A DNA stretch of 64,000 nucleotides from Gnetum montanum (Eukaryota; Streptophyta; Gnetopsida; Gnetales; Gnetaceae), in assembly GCA_015680685.1 (NCBI GenBank), contig MNCI01016273.1:751951-815950 (forward strand). Reading direction: 5' to 3'. Below, piece by piece: positions 46,717 to 59,660 of this stretch. Below the pieces are notes generated by a model. That model saw nothing but the letters and a program-made list of their open reading frames with translations, was not told the DNA's origin and searched no databases. Position 1 is the stretch's first letter; each line of letters opens with the position of its first letter. The translations under genes and the position numbers were made by a program.

Positions 46717-49700
46717 ATGGTTTATAGTTTAAGGTTGGTGGTAGTTTATGGTTCATTGCTTGTAGTATTTGGGCTACCATGTTGTATAAGAAGAAGAGAA
46801 AGAGGAGCTACCTCTCATGCGAGGCTCCTACTAGTCCTAACCCACATGACAACATGGAGGAGCATGTGCACAACAAAGCCCATGATGTGACCTTTAAATG
46901 TGAATACTTGAACAATAATGAAGAGGTGCCTATTTGGAAACATAAAGATTATTTCCTCGATAGGGTATAAGAGTTGTGGGAATGGCTTCTTGAAATATAT
47001 AGCATGATCCTTAGCCACTTGGCACTTGCCGAATGAATTAAAATGGTCCATGACGTTGTGGACAAGTTGGATGTCCCATACCTATGAAAATTGAATTTTA
47101 GAGCTAAGTAGTAATTGAAAATGGGCAAGGGATTGAGTCCTTTGAAGTGATTAAATAGATCTTTTGAAACTTAGTAGTAATTCAATAGAATGTCCAATAG
47201 GGATAACTAAAGCAAGAGTCTAGCTTGTGTTTAGTATAGATGGTTCTAGTATAGTTTCCATTAAAGATGAAAGATACCTTGGTTGACACAGACATTAGTC
47301 ATAACTTTCTTTCATTAAAAATTGCCTGTACCCTTCATTTATGAGTGCAACTTGCTTTGGCATCTTATAAGTTAGTCAAGTTCTATCCAATGAGATACAC
47401 AAGAGTCATGAAAAACATGGATGTAAAAGTAGAATAGTGGAGTGGAAGGTTGGATTTCTCTATTGTTAATATTGATTCTTTCCAAGTCATACTTGGATAA
47501 GAATTCTTTAAGAAGGTGAAGGTGTTGGTTGATCCATACCTAGATGTTATCTACATTTCATCTAGGAATTCACCTTTTGTGATGAAGACATCTACATCAA
47601 GAGAAGTTAGTACTATTCATGACATTCAAATTATCTTATCCATGGTGATGAAATAGGTTGCTAAGGATCCAACTCAACAAATGTTTTTTGTTGTCTTGAG
47701 AGAGATAGAAAAAGGACATTTTGCATAGATGAGCATGTAGATTGAGAATGTGTTGGGAAGGTATAAGGATCTAATGTTAGTGGAATTGCTTGGATAATTA
47801 CTAGAATGTTGGGTGTTCAATCATAAAATTAAGTTGTTACCAAGAACTAGCCCTCCTAGGCAATGACCTTACAGAATGATTGCTCCTAAGTTGGTGGAGC
47901 TAATGAAGTAGTTAACAAGTTTGGTGAACAAGGATTATATTTGATTCTTCAAATTTCCTTATGGAGCCCCTGTGTTATTTGCTAAGAAAGAAAATGACTC
48001 GTTGAGATTGTGTTGTATCTACGAGTTATTGAATAAGTATACCAACAAGAATTAGTATCTAGTACCATTAGTTTCAGATCTATTTACCTAGCTAATTGGA
48101 ACTTGAGTCTTCTCTTAGCTCAAGCCTTATCGAGGTTACTATTAGATGTGAATTTTAAAAGTTAATGAAGAAAAGATAACAGTGATCACTTGTTACAACT
48201 CATATAAGTAAACGGTCATGCCATTTGGGTTATGCAATACTTCAGCTACGTTTTGCACACTCATGAATGAGGTGTTCCACCTGTATCTTGAGAAGTTCAT
48301 TGTGGTATATCTTGAAAACATTTTGATATAGTCCCATTTGATGAAAGAGGACATTCAACATCTAAACCTAGTGTTGCCAAATTACAAAAGCGCAAACAAT
48401 ATGTTAAGTTAGAGAAGTGTAAACTTAGTAAGGTAGAGCTAGAATTCTTAGGTCACATCATTAGCTTAGACAAGATGAAACTAAATCCAAAGAAAGTGAT
48501 GGTCATTGCTACATGGCTTGACCAAAAAATATGCATTAGCTATGTCAATTCTTAGGCTTGATAAGTTATTATAGGAAGTTTATCTAGGGGTTCTATGGAG
48601 TGAGAATAATATTAACTAATTTGCAAAAGAAGGATGTCCCTTGGAATTAGAATATCTAGTGTCAAGAAGCTTTTGATAAGATCAAGATGTTTCTCATAAC
48701 TTAGTTCATGTTAGTTCTTCTTGATGTTCTAAAGCTATATTAAGTTCATACACATGCTTCATATGGGACAATTAGTGAGGTGCTCTTATAAAATAAGCAT
48801 CTAGTGGCATTTGAATCTAAGAAACTAAACAAGATAGAATAGTTGTGGTTGGTACATGAACATGAGACATTTGCCATTGTGCATTACCTTAACATCTAGT
48901 GATAGTATCTCCTTGAAGGTTCCATGGTAGTCTAGAGCTATGTCCTTAATTAATCCAAGTTGAAGCCAAAGAAAACTTGATGGCTGAGCCTATTATAGGA
49001 GTTTGATCTTTAGTTTGTCTATTAACTAGGTAGGGAAAATGTAGTGGAAAATGCTTTGAGCAAATGTCCTCAGGTATACTTAATAGAGGATATGGAGTAG
49101 ATTAATAACTTTTGGGTGATGGTTGACCATAAACTCCAGCAAAAAGTCAAGGATAGATTTCTTCATGATTAACATGCTCAGGAGTTGTTGAAGCTAGTTT
49201 ATGAAGGTGATGAATCAAAGTTCAATGAAGTTGATGGCCTACTCATGTTCAAATAGAATTAAATTTATATTTCTAATTAGGATATCTTGCATTCTAAAAT
49301 CATTGATGAATGCTGTAGCAATTTCTAAGTAGGCCATCCAAGGCAAAAATGAATGGTGACATTGTTGGAGCAGAGTTTTTGTTGGGCTAATTTGGGAATT
49401 AATGTGACAAATATTATACAAAGCTATTTGATTTACTAGTAATATAAAAGTTCCAATAAGAAACTAAGGGTTCTGCTTCACCCTTAGGAGATTCTAGAGC
49501 TTTCATGGGTAAATGTGTCCATGGATTTCATCATGAGACTCCCCAAAATACAAGGATTTTTAAAAATCCTTGTAGTTTTGAATAAAGTTTTGAATTTTGT
49601 CTTTTTTATCCTATGCTCTACTCCTTGAATCATTGAGGATGTGACATTATTATTCTTTAACAACTTAGTTCACTACTTTGGATTGCCATCAAGCATTGTT

Positions 49701-50600
49701 TCAGATTGTGACCCCCATTTCATGGAGGATTTCTCATTGAAGTTGTTAAAAATGGTGGTATGAAGCTATAGATGTCATTTATAGACTAATGAACAAATGG
49801 AATGAGTAAATAGAATTTTGGAAGAGTACTTGAGGTACTTCATCTAGTTCAATCAAACAAACTAGGTGGTTCTATTGCTTATGACTTAGTTTAGATACAA
49901 TATTCAAAAGTCCTCAACCATAAGATTCTCTTTAGTAGAGTTAGCCTTGGAAAGGAAACCATCAATGCCCTTAACTAGTATAAATATTACATCAAGGTTT
50001 TAATCCTTCAGTAGATGAATTTATGAAATCCTAGACAGATTGTATCCAAGTTGCTAGGTCATACTTTAATAAGCATGTCTACTACATGAAGAAGCATGTG
50101 AAAAGTAGAAAGAGACCATTGAATTTTGCTATTAATGAATGAGCTCTTTTAAATATGGATTATGTAGGATAGATAAGGAAAAAGAAGAAGGAAATAAAAA
50201 AGTTCTTAAATAGTTTTGATGGGTCTTTCAAGATCCTTGCTCGTGTCAACCTAGTTACTTACAACTTATAGGTGCCATTATATTTGGTTAAATACCATTT
50301 CGTATTCCATGTTTCAATGCTCAAAACGTTCATCCTAGGGGATCTTGATTCAACAAAATTAATGTCCCATGAACCTTCAAGCATTAAGATAGTTAAAGAA
50401 TGATGGGTTTATTCTATTGCCAATATGCATATCACAAGTTGCATTCAAGATCAAAAGGTTGAATTCTTGGTACATTGGAAGGACACATCCTCAGAGAGCA
50501 ATACTTGGAAAGAATGTTAAGCACTCAAGAATAAGTATACTTTCATTATCAACTTCTACATAAAGAATAACATTAATTTTCCATTGTGTATGGATAGAGC
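46717..50600 (+). pseudogene. Element D gag-pol remnant with chromodomain
   Basis: Protease reads LVDTDISHNFLS (about 47280-47316), followed by GRLDFSIVNIDSFQVIIG. RT (47850-48380) shows PYGAPVLFAKKEND, MPFGLCNTSATF and the catalytic box VVYLENILI, in which neither Asp of YxDD survives. RNase H (48720-49090) shows VHTHASYGTISEVLL, VAFESKKLNKIE and ENVVENALSK. Integrase (49200-50010) shows VSMDFIMRLPKIQGF, FGLPSSIVSDCDPHF and NRILEEYLRYF. The chromodomain (about 50440-50575) shows VEFLVHWKDTSSESNTW, keeping the aromatic and HWKD features that read methylated histone tails in chromoviruses. The gag part (46720-47090) is too short and decayed to assign firmly. Confidence 0.82.
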
Positions 50601-51223
50601 TGGCTATCTTGAGGAAACTACTTTCCAAAGGGAATCATAGTGTAGCCTAGGAAAAAAATGACAGATGCATAACAAGTTGAATGGTACCAAAGTGGATCTA
50701 ATATGGACCACTTCTAAGGGGTGGAAAATTGATGTCTCTTCCCCTTTAGTTAAGGAGTTTGATGATTTCATAGTGAGGCTAGAATCTCAAGATCCTTATA
50801 CATGCTAGTGATAGGCTATCAGTAGGCTTGGGAAGTGGTTTCTCTAAGGTACAAAATAGTATTCCCTTGATTATATAAGGATCAAATCTATACTCTTATT
50901 TTACAAAGAGAGGTAGAGGATCAGTTCACATATCAAGTAAGTAGACTTTGCTCTAGGTAGAAAGGTTAGTACAATATGCATGAAAAAGAGAAAAGCTTTT
51001 CTTCTTAAACTTTTATTGTTTGAAATTATCCTAGCCTCTATTAGATGTTAAGTTGAGTTTAACATTTTTACTTTATGATTGAATAATGCTAGTGATTAGA
51101 CCTTTCTGTCTACAACTATTAAAAGGGCTTCTAGTTGTTTTAAGTTCCTTGATATTCATTTGGATTCTTTGCATTCCAAAAAGTGTATGGACAAAGACTT
51201 AAGATTCAAAAATGTTACTTTTT

Positions 51224-51238
51224 GCAAGGGGAGAATAG
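51224..51238 (+). other. Polypurine tract of element D
   Basis: gcaaggggagaatag lies directly before TGTA of the 3' LTR. Confidence 0.8.
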
Positions 51239-51725
51239 TGTAAAAAAACATGCCTTGTTAGTGAATTAAAGGATTTTTGTATGGAGGTCTTGTTGGATGC
51301 CATGCTATTTGAATCATCACCAATAGAACTATATGATCTAGATTACTTTATGAACTTTGTCACAAGGATATATAGGTGTGTTTGGGAGGCTTCACCTCCC
51401 TAGCTCAATCCATCATCCTTATCTTTAGAGTGGGGCTTAGGGTTAGATGTGCTAGAGTAGGAATGCATCTTAGCTTTTTAAGTGAATTAGTTTTTGTATG
51501 TGTTTCTTATATGAGTATGCACATTTCATTGTTTTGGTTGCTTATTCATTTGCTTATACCATATTTGATGCACCTCTAATAAAGGGATAATGGGTTTTGT
51601 GCTCCTATGATAAGCTTATAGATCTTCTAAGCTTTGAAATGTAGTCTAGCTTGACTTTTTCATCCCTCATTTTTGCTTCTAGACTCTTATATTGTGCTGA
51701 ATGATGTTTTTAAAGGGTAGCATCA
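51239..51725 (+). repeat. 3' LTR of element D
   Basis: It begins TGTAAAAAAACATGC and ends near gggtagcatca. It aligns with 46226-46696 over its length with many substitutions. Confidence 0.88.
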
Positions 51726-52480
51726 TGACATTGTATATATGGTATGATAATACCTACAATTAATGATTCCTATGCAATTCTAAGTGACACCATCCTTGAA
51801 ACCCACATAAATTCATTTCCAATTTATGCACAATGTATAAAAAAGAAAAATACCACTAAAAAACTTCTCTAATTAAAGCATAAAAAAATGAACATTGAAG
51901 TCAAGATATCCATGGACATATTGAGTTTACATGCATATCAAAACCTCACATACCTAGTAATTAATAAAATGAATTAGGCCTAACACCTCTCTCAATCTTC
52001 ACCACTTACTAGATAAGAAACAAGATGCTAAAGAGCTTCTCTCAATGCTCAATGGACTCATTCATTTACCTCTAAACTCTACCTTAGCTCCAAGAAATTA
52101 TAATTATGTGAAAAAGTTTCTAATTTATCTTTGTAAACTCTTTAAATAGTACCTACATAAAAATCCTATTTTTTATGCATATAAATCATTTGATAGGTTG
52201 TTACGAGTGACTTGCAACTACTCATAATTCTTATGTGGTTGTGACCTATGACGGGTTATAGCCTCCTCATAATTATAACTACAACGAAAAATTGAGAAGC
52301 ACCTTTGCATAATGCAAAGGATGTTGTAGGTTGAAGCACCTTGTAACTCCTTTAAGCTATGATAGCCTATGGGTTACACTATCCCATAGTTAAAATTTTA
52401 ATCCAAGAGCAACTCTAATTGTTAGTATGATGAACTATGTATGCAACCTCCAATAGTTTTTTTTGCATGATCTACCAATC
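51726..52480. other. Intergenic DNA, no gene recognised
   Basis: AT-rich up to about 52170. From 52195 to 52360 there are short inverted or direct repeats of the gttgtgacct/ggttatagcc type and a small palindrome tttgcataatgcaaa (52303-52317). No coding domain is seen. Confidence 0.5.
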
Positions 52481-52485
52481 CTTTG

Positions 52486-53392
52486 TGATGAGTGGCGAGG
52501 TACCCCTACACTCAACCATACAAAATGAGCGTCACACGCGCAATTCGGTTGAACTCCACAGATGGACTAGTTGTGGCACCTAGATAGTTAGCCTTAGGTT
52601 GCAGTTCACTGTCTTCCCACCTGGACTAGTATTGCATATGTCACGTATGGTTTAGTCCAGATGAGGTGTATGATGTGTTCCTAATCTATGCTACTCCTGA
52701 AGGCAGTGGAAAATAATATTAACTAAGCTAAGCTAGGAGGAAAAGGGTAAGAAAATCTAATCTAGCCTAAGTGCGACGAGCAACCGATTCCTTGATCAAC
52801 CGTACACATCTTGGACTTCGTGCACGACTACCACTAGGACTACCAAGCGTAGGTCCTAGGTACGCCATTGGGATTACCAAGCGTAGATCCCAAATACGCC
52901 ATTGGGTTATCAAGCGTAGATCCTAGCTACACCACTGGGCTACCAAGCAGTCACACTTAAATGCTCATAATCAAGTCATACTCGTTTCACGTTCTAGGAG
53001 TTTAAGGGTGAGAGAGAGAAAATAGTAAATAATATTAAATAAATAACAAATAAATAAATAACAAAGTGAATGCTACAATGATGAAGTAATCTCGATCTTT
53101 ATTGCTGGTCATATGCGTGTCCAAGTATGACACACTCGAATAAAGACATTGTACAATTACATTCACCAGACTGTGGGCAGACACGGGAAAAAAATATAAC
53201 TTTGGAGGGATCAAACTACAAGAGCTTAGCTACTCTAAAACTAGGATCCCGAACAAGGGAGAGCCACGTCTTATTTATAGATATGGCGGCGGACTGCGCT
53301 ATTGCGTACGTGATATCGCGGGGGATGCGATATCGTGGCGGATGCAATATTGCGTACGCGATATCGCGACCTATGCGAAATGCGTCTCATCA
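52486..53392 (-). mobile_element. Solo LTR of the A/B/C family
   Basis: A single 907-base LTR with termini TGATGAG...TCTCATCA and a perfect target duplication CTTTG (52481-52485 and 53393-53397). No internal sequence adjoins it, so it formed by recombination between two LTRs. The minus-strand 3' end (TTGTATGGTTGAGTGTAGGGG) matches A, B and C. The cassette (53385-53285) contains the perfect palindrome cgcgatatcgcg (53357-53368) and close variants, followed on the minus strand by a TATA box (tctataaataag, 53282-53271). CpG is still abundant, so it is probably younger than A and B. The open frame at 53127-53519 crosses the LTR end and is not a gene. Confidence 0.95.
52841..52953 (-). repeat. 34-bp tandem repeat inside the solo LTR
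   Basis: taccaagcgtaggtcctagg...cattggga recurs at 52841, 52875 and 52908, with a partial copy at 52941. The corresponding place in B (16050-16125) and C (62135-62205) carries a related cttggtaacccagtag repeat. Confidence 0.85.
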
Positions 53393-53397
53393 CTTTG

Positions 53398-54439
53398 TAA
53401 TGATTTTTCAAGATGATCATGGTCCTAAAGTTACATTTGGAAATACGCACCTTCCAATTCTTAAAGAGAATATCATTTTAAATGTGGTAATCCTTCCATT
53501 GGTTAGGTCTCCTGATTAAAAGCATACTGAAATCCTTCTAAACCTACTCAAAATCAACATCATCATTATAAAAAAGAAAAAAAAAATCATTCATAGCTTC
53601 TACTTATAGTAAAATAAACTTCACAACATGCACTCTTGATGGTGTATCAGCTTTCACATTACTCATTTCACTTTTGTGATTTGAAACAAAATTAAACTCT
53701 TTCAATTGGTTTAATCACTTCATGTATTTAGCACTCAACTTCATTTAGGAATTTAAGAAGTGAAGTGATGTATGAATAGTGATCAATAATAATTCTTTCA
53801 AGAATAAATAATGTCTCCAATGCTTAATGGCTTAAAGGATAACATACAACTCCTCATAAATGCTATACCTTTTTCTTAATTCATTGTACTTCTTCAAGAA
53901 AATGTAATAGGCCTTTTTACTTAGGATAAGATCCCTCTAATTACTAGGTTTTAGTGATAGATATTGATACCATACAAAATAGACCTTTTAAAACTTAAGG
54001 TTGAGTGGCTACTAACTTTTGACTTCATCCTAGTTTGAATGCCTCCAAATAGCTCTAGTTGGAAGGGTAAAATTTAATAGAGCTTATGGTCTAAAATGGA
54101 TTTTATTCTTCATTCAATAACCAAAATGATTTATTGTAAATATTTTGAGTTTAAAGCTTTAGTTGCTTTAGCTAATTGAAAAATATTTAAGACACTAGAA
54201 CAAATGTTTATTCAAAAGATAAAATCGATTATGTGAAAGTAATGCTATGATATAAAGTAAAATTCAAAGTTCATAGAAGAAAAAAAATTAAAATGATAGA
54301 ATTAATTAGTTTTGTAATTGTAATCTACAAGAAATTATTGAGTTCTTAGCATTTTATACATCTAAACATGAAGATAGGAGTTTTTTTACTAAGTACTAAA
54401 AATAGCTCAAAACATCTACTTATTGTTATACCTACATTT
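53398..54439. other. Intergenic DNA, no gene recognised
   Basis: Decayed AT-rich sequence. Minus-strand patches between 53620 and 53960 (complement of cttcacatcat, ataatgtctccaatgcttaatggc, aactcctcataaatgctatacc) vaguely recall an RNase H region of a Ty3/gypsy element but are too decayed to call. Confidence 0.4.
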
Positions 54440-56420
54440 TTGGTGTTTCAGTAAAATAAATAAGTATATTATTCCTGAGCTTCTCATAGTATTAGGATCA
54501 TCAAGGAGAACACTATAGAAAAAACTATTACCAAAGGTACTATTACCTTCTACAATCTCCTAGTGATGGCCCCTAATCATCCCCAAGATAACATACCATA
54601 GTTTTGACACTTTCAATAGCCTTTGGAGTTTAAAATGATGTGCTTTACCTAGGTGATACTCATCCAGCATGATCTATATCATAATAATACCATTACCAAA
54701 AACATTTTGGGATTCTACAAGCTCCCAACAACTAGCCCACATCATCCCTAGGATGAAGGACATTAGTTTTATAGAGCTCAAGAAGCTTGAATCAATATGT
54801 TTTACTAAGGGTATGCTAGGTTACATTGCAATTAACATCACCTATATTTTTGGGTTCAAAAAATCACTTCTAGATAACCAGTCCACATCATCCATAGAGT
54901 GATTGAAATTAGTTTCAATATTTTCAAAGAGCTCAAGAGGCTTGGATCAACATGTTTTATTAAGAGTTTGCTAGTGATGATAGTATCAATGCCACCTACA
55001 TTTTGAGGTCTAAAATGCCACCTTTGGATCATGTTTTGGACTTTTGCAGGCTTTCAACAACTAGTTCACATCATCTCTCAGTAATAAAAATTGGTTTTGG
55101 TAGCTTCAAAGATATTAGAAGGAATGGATCAATATTTTTTTTAAGGGTATGCTAAGTGATGTCGAGATCAGCATCATCCAGCATCACCTATATTTTGTGG
55201 ATCTAAAAACCACTTCTAGATCATGTTTTTGGGTTCCATAATCTCTTGACAACTAGCCTACATCATCCCTAGGATAATGAGAATTAGTTTAGGTAGTTTT
55301 AGAGAGTGTAGAAGGCTTGGATCAATATTTTATGTTAAAGGTATGCTAGGTGATGATAAGATCAACATCACCCAACATCTCCTACATTTTGGGTTCGAAA
55401 AACCCATCTTTGGATCATGTTTTTGGCTTCTATAATCTCCTAAAAACTAGCCCAAATCATCTCCAAGGTGATGAATATTAGTTTTGATAGTTTTGATAAT
55501 CTGAGGGGGTCTAAATTATCATTTTTTCTAAGGATATGCTAGGTAATATTAGTGTTTGAGTCATCCAGCATCACCTACATGTAGTACTTAGAAAGTCACA
55601 TTTGGATCATGCTTTGGACTCTCAAAGGTTCTTAGAAGACATTTTAGGTAATAACCCAACATATGAACATCAATTTAAGTAGCCATGGTAACTTCAGGAG
55701 GTAAAAATTTTAAGTGTTTAATAGGTGATGTTGCTACTAGCATCAGCATCATCCATTAAGCATCACCTCTATGTAACCATCCTAAAACTTAATTTTGGAC
55801 CTCAATTTCAACTTCTTAAAACCTATATGACTTATCTACATTAGTTTAAGCATGAAAGGTAATGATTTTAAACATCTTCAGCAAGTTTTGTAAGCTTTAA
55901 GACAAAAATGTTTTATGGCTAGTCAATTAACACTGACATTAGCACCAATGTCACTAGCTTTGTTCTAATCATAGTACTTACCTTTCATGCAAAAAAATCA
56001 CTATTTTGATCTCAATATGACCTCATGAATCCTCCAGTTTAACATAATTCTAAGAGCATCAAATGATAAAGTTAGTAAGCTTGAAAAGTTAGGCCTGAAT
56101 TTGAGACTAAGTATTGCTAGGTAACATGTTACTTTGGCAAGTAAGACCAAAAAATTTGGCATTTGAGATCATTATTTGACTTGAGAAGATTTCCATCATT
56201 TCATAGACATGCTCATAGTGTAATTAAACATTGGTTTGGGCATCGAAATTAATCTCTAAATCTTGGGGTGTTAGCTTGGAGGAAGCTAAAATGTCTAACT
56301 TTGAAGAAGGTGACACCAACACCAACATCACTATGTTAGCATACTACATTAACATTAGCATTTGCATCAACATATTATGTTAGCATCAGAGTCAATATTA
56401 ATATCATTGCACCTACATAA
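54440..56420. repeat. Decayed tandem array of ~190-bp units
   Basis: The anchor gggtatgctaggtgatg with the following atcaacatcacc recurs at about 54648, 54810, 54965, 55145, 55339, 55534, 55722, 55917, 56108 and 56308. Spacings are 155-200 bases, mostly 188-195. Between anchors, the order is acctacattttggg, tctaaaaaccact, ggatcatgttttgg, acaactagcccacatcatccctagg, attagtttt and agcttggatcaatatgtttta. The central units (54810-55640) are most similar and the outer ones diverge strongly. No protein is plausible. It looks like an old satellite-like array or a tandem expansion inside a dead transposon. Confidence 0.8.
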
Positions 56421-58828
56421 CTTAGCTTTTTGAACTCTTAGTTTTTAAAATGAATACTAATTAATGACACTTAATTTTGCGGTCAAATTTGAAAACCCTA
56501 GGCATATAAACATTGAGTAAAATTAAAAATTTGGGACTAAATTTTTGAATTCTAGAGTATTGTTATTTGATTTTAAGAGATCAAGAGCATGAGTATTTGT
56601 CTTCTAAGAATCTCCCACATGCTCCATTGTCATTTCAACTCTTGATAGTTTAGAAGCTTAGTCTACTGTTTGGGTTTCTAGTAGCCTATAAGGTGACATT
56701 GATACTAGCATCAACATTAGCTTTAATGTATCTTGCATAGTCTTCATGTTGCTTGCACCAAAGTTAGTTTTTCTAGCTCTGGTATCACTTGCTAAATAAG
56801 TCATCAAATTATCATTTTTTGGAGTTAAAACAATGATAATTTGACTCCAAATCAAATTTGGACAATGTCTATAGGTTTTCCACTCATATCTACATCTTAC
56901 AAAGGGTAAATTGTATCATAAAATGCTTTCCCTACTCATAAATTAAGCATTGATTTTTGAATTTTATCTCTCATACATTTTGCATCACCCATTGTAGTTT
57001 TATCCCTTCATAGGAGGTCAACTTTATATTTTATTAATAAAACATATTGATCATTAATAAGGGAATACTAAAACCATTTTCCTTATATTTTTTTTCTTAT
57101 TTTTATTTATAATTTATTCTAAATCATTTAAAGTATATTTTCCATACCGAGTTTTCATTTGCATTGATTGATGTTATTAATCCTACAGTTGGACTTATCA
57201 TTTTTCATTGTCTTCCTTGCCATTATTGGTTCATGGAAGGTAGGCTAAGTCCATATTTAATTAGAAGTTTAGGTCTCCTTGTGTCGTAATCTTTGAATTA
57301 TCAAGGATTAGATCAATTTAATGACCATTTATGATCATAAGTTAGATATTTAACATCTAATTTGTGGAGGTGTTCTTGCAAGGTTATAAGAGAATAATTT
57401 TGTAGGAATACTTATAGCATTCTTGAAGGAGAAAACTACAAGAAGATTAATGAAAGAGCTATGCTTTGAAAGATTTTAAGAATACTCAATTCAAGTTATA
57501 AAATTTTAAGTGTTAAAAGAGACTTAAATTCATTTAGAAGAAAACACTTAAATTAAGCTATTCAATCCTATGAACAAGTGAAAATGAGCTAACCCTCAAC
57601 TTGCTCCAAAATGATCAAATCTTGCATGTAATTAAAAGAAAATCTAAGTAAAGAAATTGAAAAAAGAAAGAAATCTTTAAAACCTACAAGTTTGAAACTG
57701 GAAAATCTAAAAGTTACTTAGAATGCCATTGTCTTTATAGATTACAACACTTAATTCTTGCTTGTCAAAGTTATTGAAATAAAGTTCATAGGGCTATTTA
57801 TATAAATCATGAAAAAATTACCAAAACTAAAAATATTTGTGAAAGTAATTTGTCAAAAGCTAACTCATAGTTGACTATGGCTTCAAGCAACTATTTTGTT
57901 GATGAGTAAGCTTCATTGAATTCCAAGGTTTTGTGATCTTCTTGAGTTAGTTACTGTGCTAGCTTTTCATAATTCTCAATGAACTCTAAACCTTATATTT
58001 GCTATTCTAGTTTTGAACTAGCTAATTTTGTGCTAATAAGCTTAGTGTTTAGACTTTCAATACTTGATTCAGTTATAGCTCTTACAGTTTTAGTTAATTA
58101 AGCCTCATAATTTTCTTTAACAAGATCAAATGAGCTCTTTTGTTTGTAAATTCCTCTAGCTATCTTTATACTCTAAGCACTACACTATCAAGTAGTTTAG
58201 CCTAATGAAGCACTGATTTAGGTCTAATTTCTATTACATTGGTTGCAAGATTCTGAGCTCTATAAATTAGAAAAAATTAGACATCTCTTCATTAAAGGTT
58301 TCTTTAATTATCTTACCCTCATATTATGCTCATTGCAACAACCAGCAAAAGTTTAACCTATTCTCATGTAAGAAATTAGAAAAATTGAATCTACTTCATA
58401 TTAGTCTTTTCATTTTTTTAAGAATATATATTTTTTAGATTTTAAGCTTCATCCTTCTTTAAATACTTAGTTGATCTTTCATTTAATAAATAATATGAAG
58501 CTCTAGTATCTTAACGAAAAACTCCTTTTTACATTATAATATTTTTGAAAAATAATGGTGAACTGGATGTTTAGGTTAGATGAGGATATGTTTTAAATGT
58601 ATTCATTTGGATGGGAAATTAGCATTTGGATATTCTTCTTATATTTGGATGTTGACATCAAAGGAAATCTCATGAAATTAAGCTCATCATATGTTCTTAT
58701 AATTCAAGTCTCATTCTTTTAGAAACCATATATAATTAAGCTAAACTTGAGTTAACTTGAGCTTTTTTAATTACAAGTTGAATCTTCAAAGAGAAATTGT
58801 AGAATTTTTATTAATTTTTTTATGCTTG
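56421..58828. other. AT-rich intergenic DNA, no gene recognised
   Basis: No domain, LTR or array is seen. The left part may contain further, unrecognisable units of the neighbouring array. Confidence 0.45.
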
Positions 58829-59660
58829 TGATACAACACCATTGTCTCAAGATCTTTCATAGGGAGAATGCAATATTTATAACTAAAAATAACATGATTC
58901 TTAATCCATAGCATTTTTTTGTAAGGTTTCTTCTTTATCCTAAAGTGTCACTATCCTTTTTTAGGTTGGTTATGTTATAAATATCTTTATTTTGGTTTTT
59001 ATTTGTAACTTATGTTATGTTACAAACACCAATGCTTTGACTTGTTAAAAATAGACTTTCATACTTTACTAAGTTCTTAATGAACTTAACTTCATGTTAT
59101 TTATTGTACTTTGTTAAGTTTCTTCTAAAATTAACTTCACAAAGTTATCTTGTACTTTACTAAGTTGCTATTTACTTAACTTCCCTATGCTTATAGATGA
59201 CAACTCATAAGTATTTTTTCATAACCTTATGAGTAGCCTTTTCTTCTTGTTTAAGAAACTAGACCAAGGTACATGTAACATAACTTAGATATACTCTTAT
59301 TGTTTAAGAAACTAGATCTTGTGTTGTAGTGATTGACCTTGTCTCCTACAATAGTTATTTCGAAATTTCTCTTCCTTTCTAGGAAACTAGATCTTAATTT
59401 ATGTTAGGATCTTACTTGGTTCCTCAACTTCTCCAAAAAAGGATACTCAATAATTTTCTTTCACTTTTTAGTTATGAAGTTTATTGTAAGTTATGATGGT
59501 TAATCATCATAAATCTACATTTACTTGATGTTTCATGCATATCTATCCTTCATAATCGATTATTGTTACTCCATCCACATTAATTAATTATTCATGATTT
59601 CATAAGTATCATACTTAATGAATGCTATGTTAACCTATTGACTTATGTATTTTCTTTTTG
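58829..59660. repeat. Large direct repeat, copy 1
   Basis: About 830 bases starting tgatacaacacc, repeated at 60874-61716. It contains three short imperfect palindromes of the type actaagttcttaatgaactta (near 59067, 59115 and 59158) and three copies of aagaaactaga/aggaaactagatctt. Strand and identity are uncertain. It could be an LTR or one half of a tandem duplication. Confidence 0.75.

Larger units (their letters stand above)
46226..51725 (+). mobile_element. Element D: Ty3/gypsy chromovirus
   Basis: A 5.5-kb plus-strand element with paired LTRs (46226-46696 and 51239-51725), a tRNA-Met-like primer site (TGGCATCAAAGCC, 46704-46716) and a clear polypurine tract (gcaaggggagaatag, 51224-51238). 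Order: a short gag remnant, protease, RT, RNase H, integrase and a C-terminal chromodomain, which defines a chromovirus. Only about 570 bases separate the primer site from protease, so most of gag is missing. The expected 5-bp target duplication is not convincing (ttaaa on the left, tgaca on the right). All frames are broken. Confidence 0.9.

Noticed and set aside
53127-53519. 130-residue open frame
   Set aside because: It crosses the end of the solo LTR and its target duplication and follows the palindrome cassette. It exists because CpG-rich repeats lack stops.
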